A stretch of 15,446 nucleotides of DNA, taken from assembly GCA_038222915.1 (NCBI GenBank), contig JBBRHH010000074.1:1-15446 (forward strand), in the 5' to 3' direction. The notes under the pieces are model-generated. The model was not told the DNA's origin and did no database searches. It saw nothing but the letters and a program-made list of their open reading frames with translations. Source of the DNA: JBBRHH01 sp038222915 (lineage in GTDB: Bacteria; Planctomycetota; Phycisphaerae; Tepidisphaerales; Tepidisphaeraceae). The position numbers and the translations under genes are program-made. Below, in pieces: positions 13,350 through 15,446 of the stretch; positions within the stretch are counted from its first letter, which is position 1; each line of letters begins with the position of its first letter.

Positions 13350-14563
13350 GCACTGCAACCCACCTCACTTCTGGCAAGCTTTACTGGCCGACGATTGACG
13401 CTGCGCCCAGTTCCTTCCCCGCCCTCGAGCGCGATCTGGACTGCGACATTGTCGTGATCGGCGGGGGTATCACCGGTGCGCTGGTCGCGGGTCGACTCGT
13501 TGAAGCGGGCCTCGACGTCGTGCTGGTGGACAGGAAGAAAATCGGCAGCGGTAGCACCGCCGCCAGCACCGCCCTGCTCCTTTACGAGATCGACGTCCCG
13601 CTGATCGAACTCAAAAAGAAGGTCGGCAACGATCACGCCATCCGAAGCTACCGGCGCTGCCGGCGCGCGATCGACGATCTGAGAGACATCATCGCCGGAC
13701 TGGACGGCTGTTGCGACTTCGTTCCCAGAAAGTCGTTGTACCTGGCAAGCAGCGCTGATGACGTACCTGACCTGAAAGAGGAATGCGAAGCGCGCCGGGC
13801 GATCGGGATCGATGTTGATTTCCTTGACGCGTCCGCCATCCGCGCCGACTACACCCTGGACAGCCCAGGCGCACTCATTTCCGACGGCGCGGCCCAGGTC
13901 GACCCTTATCGCCTGGCGCATCTTCTCATCCAGAGGTCGGTGCAAAAAGGCCTGCGGGTTTTTGAAAGCACTGAAGTTGCAAAATGGGATGCGGAGGCTG
14001 GCGGAGTGTCGCTCTATTGCGAAAGCGGGCGGCGCATTCGGGCCCGCCGCGTCGTCATCGCGACTGGCTATGAAGCCGACCGATGGTTTCATCAACCACT
14101 GACCAAAACGCAGACGACGTACGTATTGGTCAGCGAGCCCGTTGAATCGTTTACAGGCTGGAAAGACCGGTGCCTCATCTGGGAAACAGCCCGGCCATAC
14201 CTTTACATGCGCACGACGAGCGATGGCCGGGTCATGATCGGCGGCGAAGACGACGACTCCACCAAACCCGCCTCACCCGCGAAGCTGGGTGAAAAGGCCG
14301 CGACACTTCTTCGTAAATTCAAGAACATGTTCCCTGAAATTTCCTTCGCACCGGCGATGGTCTACAGCGGCCTCTTTGAAAGCACCAGCGACGGACTGCC
14401 CTTCATTGGCCGGCATCCAGAATTCCCCAACGTGCACTTTGCACTGGGATACGGAGGCAACGGCATCACGTTCAGCGTGATCGCAGCGCAGCTTCTTCGC
14501 GATGAATTTTTGGGGAAAAAGAGCGAAGACGCAGATCTCTTTGTCTTTGGGCGAACCAAGTAG
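13346..14563 (+). CDS. FAD-dependent oxidoreductase (DAO family, YhfW-like)
   Basis: This 405-residue flavoprotein starts at a TTG that overlaps the upstream stop (TTGA, 13346-13349), so it is probably translationally coupled. The FAD-binding Rossmann strand lies at 34-44 (G39-G40-G41-x-x-G44), followed by VVLVDRKKIGSGSTAAST. The C-terminal FAD-contact region is SDGLPFIGRHPEFPN...GYGGNGITFS, near the end. The DAO fold (PF01266) oxidises amines or amino acids; this subgroup resembles Bacillus YhfW, in which a DAO domain is fused to a C-terminal Rieske domain. Here the Rieske domain is instead in the preceding gene, so the two products probably interact. No signal peptide is present, so it should act in the cytoplasm or at the inner membrane face. 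The substrate is unknown. The stop is 7 bp from that of the convergent nuoN. Confidence 0.9.
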   Translation: MSTATHLTSGKLYWPTIDAAPSSFPALERDLDCDIVVIGGGITGALVAGRLVEAGLDVVLVDRKKIGSGSTAASTALLLYEIDVPLIELKKKVGNDHAIRSYRRCRRAIDDLRDIIAGLDGCCDFVPRKSLYLASSADDVPDLKEECEARRAIGIDVDFLDASAIRADYTLDSPGALISDGAAQVDPYRLAHLLIQRSVQKGLRVFESTEVAKWDAEAGGVSLYCESGRRIRARRVVIATGYEADRWFHQPLTKTQTTYVLVSEPVESFTGWKDRCLIWETARPYLYMRTTSDGRVMIGGEDDDSTKPASPAKLGEKAATLLRKFKNMFPEISFAPAMVYSGLFESTSDGLPFIGRHPEFPNVHFALGYGGNGITFSVIAAQLLRDEFLGKKSEDADLFVFGRTK

Positions 14564-14570
14564 ATTGAGA

Positions 14571-15446
14571 TTACTTGTCCGAAGCGGCGGCCACCTGCGC
14601 GGACGACGGGATGTTGTCGCCCTGATTCTCAAGCTGCGCTGCTTCGCGCGATCGATCCGACAGCATGGTGGCAGCCCGTGGAACCGCACCAAAAAACAGT
14701 GTCGCCCCAACCGACAACGCAACTGACAAAACGATCGGCAGCGAACCGTCCGGCAGGTGGAATCGCGTCGCGGTGGCCAATTCACCTTCGACCGCCGACG
14801 GATCAGGCCGAAGGAAAAGCGTGGCGACGATCTTCAAATAATACGCCGCCGAGATTGCGGCATTGATCAGTGTGATGATCGCCAGGGCCGTCAATCCACT
14901 GCCGCCCTGCAGCGCCGGCCGAAGCAGCATCAGCTTACCGAGAAAACCGACCGTGAGCGGAATACCGATAAGGCTGAAGCAGGCGACCGCCATCGCCAGC
15001 CCGAGCCCGAGATGGCGTCGGCCTTGTCCGGCGATGTCGTCGTAGGTTTCCGCGGAAGTCGCAGCGCGCTGGTTGCGTGCCGGCAAGAGCATCAGGACGC
15101 CGAAGGCCGCAGCGTTCATCACGCCATATGCCGCGAGATAAAACAGCACACCACCCAGGCCCTGCAATCGCAGTTCGTTGGTGGTCATGGCGATTCCGCG
15201 GGACATGCTCCCGCCACTCGCCTGTGCTCCCGCAACCGCCGCGAGCCCCACCAGCATATAGCCGCTGTGCGCGACCGAAGAGTATGCCAACACGCGTTTC
15301 ACATTCTGTTGCAAGAGCGCCAGCACGTTGCCAAATGTCATCGTCAAAACGGCGATGATCCAGAGCAGCTTGTAGACGGAGTGGTCGATTGCCCAACCGC
15401 CGCCGCCAATGGCGTAGAGAATTTTGATGATCGCGACAAACCCGGC
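14571..15446 (-). CDS. nuoN: NADH-quinone oxidoreductase subunit N (5' end outside window)
   Basis: The frame is open to the right edge, leaving 291 C-terminal residues of this membrane subunit of respiratory complex I, one of the antiporter-like proton-pumping subunits. Clear family marks are QQNVKRVLAYSSVAHSGYML, the following helix-forming stretches, CFSLIGIPLTVGFLGKLML, and AAISAAYYLKIVATLF near the C-terminal helices. The tail of about 30 residues after the last helix is hydrophilic. An internal TTG/ATG near 15347 is not the start, since coding sequence (GFVAIIKILYAIGGGGW) continues upstream without a stop. NuoN is normally the last gene of the nuo operon, so the rest of complex I is expected beyond the right edge. 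It converges on the flavoprotein gene with only 7 bp between stops and no terminator. Confidence 0.93.
   Translation of the reverse strand, partial: AGFVAIIKILYAIGGGGWAIDHSVYKLLWIIAVLTMTFGNVLALLQQNVKRVLAYSSVAHSGYMLVGLAAVAGAQASGGSMSRGIAMTTNELRLQGLGGVLFYLAAYGVMNAAAFGVLMLLPARNQRAATSAETYDDIAGQGRRHLGLGLAMAVACFSLIGIPLTVGFLGKLMLLRPALQGGSGLTALAIITLINAAISAAYYLKIVATLFLRPDPSAVEGELATATRFHLPDGSLPIVLSVALSVGATLFFGAVPRAATMLSDRSREAAQLENQGDNIPSSAQVAAASDK

Noticed and set aside
12231..13358. 375-codon minus-strand open frame
   Set aside because: It is antisense to the DUF2231-Rieske gene, which has the cluster ligands and a ribosome site. The minus frame shows no recognisable domain.

Overview
The window looks like a stretch of chromosome from a GC-rich Gram-negative bacterium, most likely a planctomycete (Planctomycetota). 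The clues are a secreted protein opening with the LESREML-type N-terminal motif common in planctomycete exported proteins, a DUF4058 gene, OprO/P-like porins, and many genes with weak or TTG starts. No rRNA, tRNA, transposon, CRISPR array or phage gene was seen. The phylum call is inference from these family habits, not from a marker gene.

Layout. (1) 1-1216, minus: an MFS exporter running off the left edge. (2) 1492-5052, plus: a compact envelope-stress-like operon with an ECF sigma factor, a zinc-binding membrane anti-sigma factor, a Spy/CpxP-like periplasmic protein and a large sedolisin-type (S53) serine peptidase. The S53 protein has no visible propeptide and ends in a C-terminal membrane anchor. 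(3) 5056-5847, minus: DUF4058, convergent with the peptidase across 3 bp and possibly leaderless. (4) 5994-7097, plus: an exported Asp-box beta-propeller, closed by a strong hairpin. (5) 7210-10264, minus: two tandem paralogous OprO/P-like porins, each preceded by a similar, possibly structured 5' leader, with two palindromic hairpins between them. (6) 10606-14563, plus, divergent from the porins: a redox cluster. It holds a membrane-anchored nine-haem cytochrome interrupted by a +1 frameshift in an A5 run, a DUF2231-Rieske membrane protein, and an FAD oxidoreductase overlapping it by 4 nt. (7) 14571-15446, minus: the C-terminal part of NuoN (complex I), running off the right edge.

How they may work together. 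The first operon fits sigma/anti-sigma control of surface proteins, with the peptidase as a likely cargo gene. The redox cluster could carry electrons from a flavoenzyme through a Rieske centre to periplasmic haems, or the reverse. The twin porins next to it would supply solute (perhaps anion) passage through the outer membrane. The most interesting items are the nine-haem/Rieske/flavoprotein cluster with its frameshift, the conserved porin leaders, the compensatory hairpin pair, and the propeptide-less anchored S53 protein.
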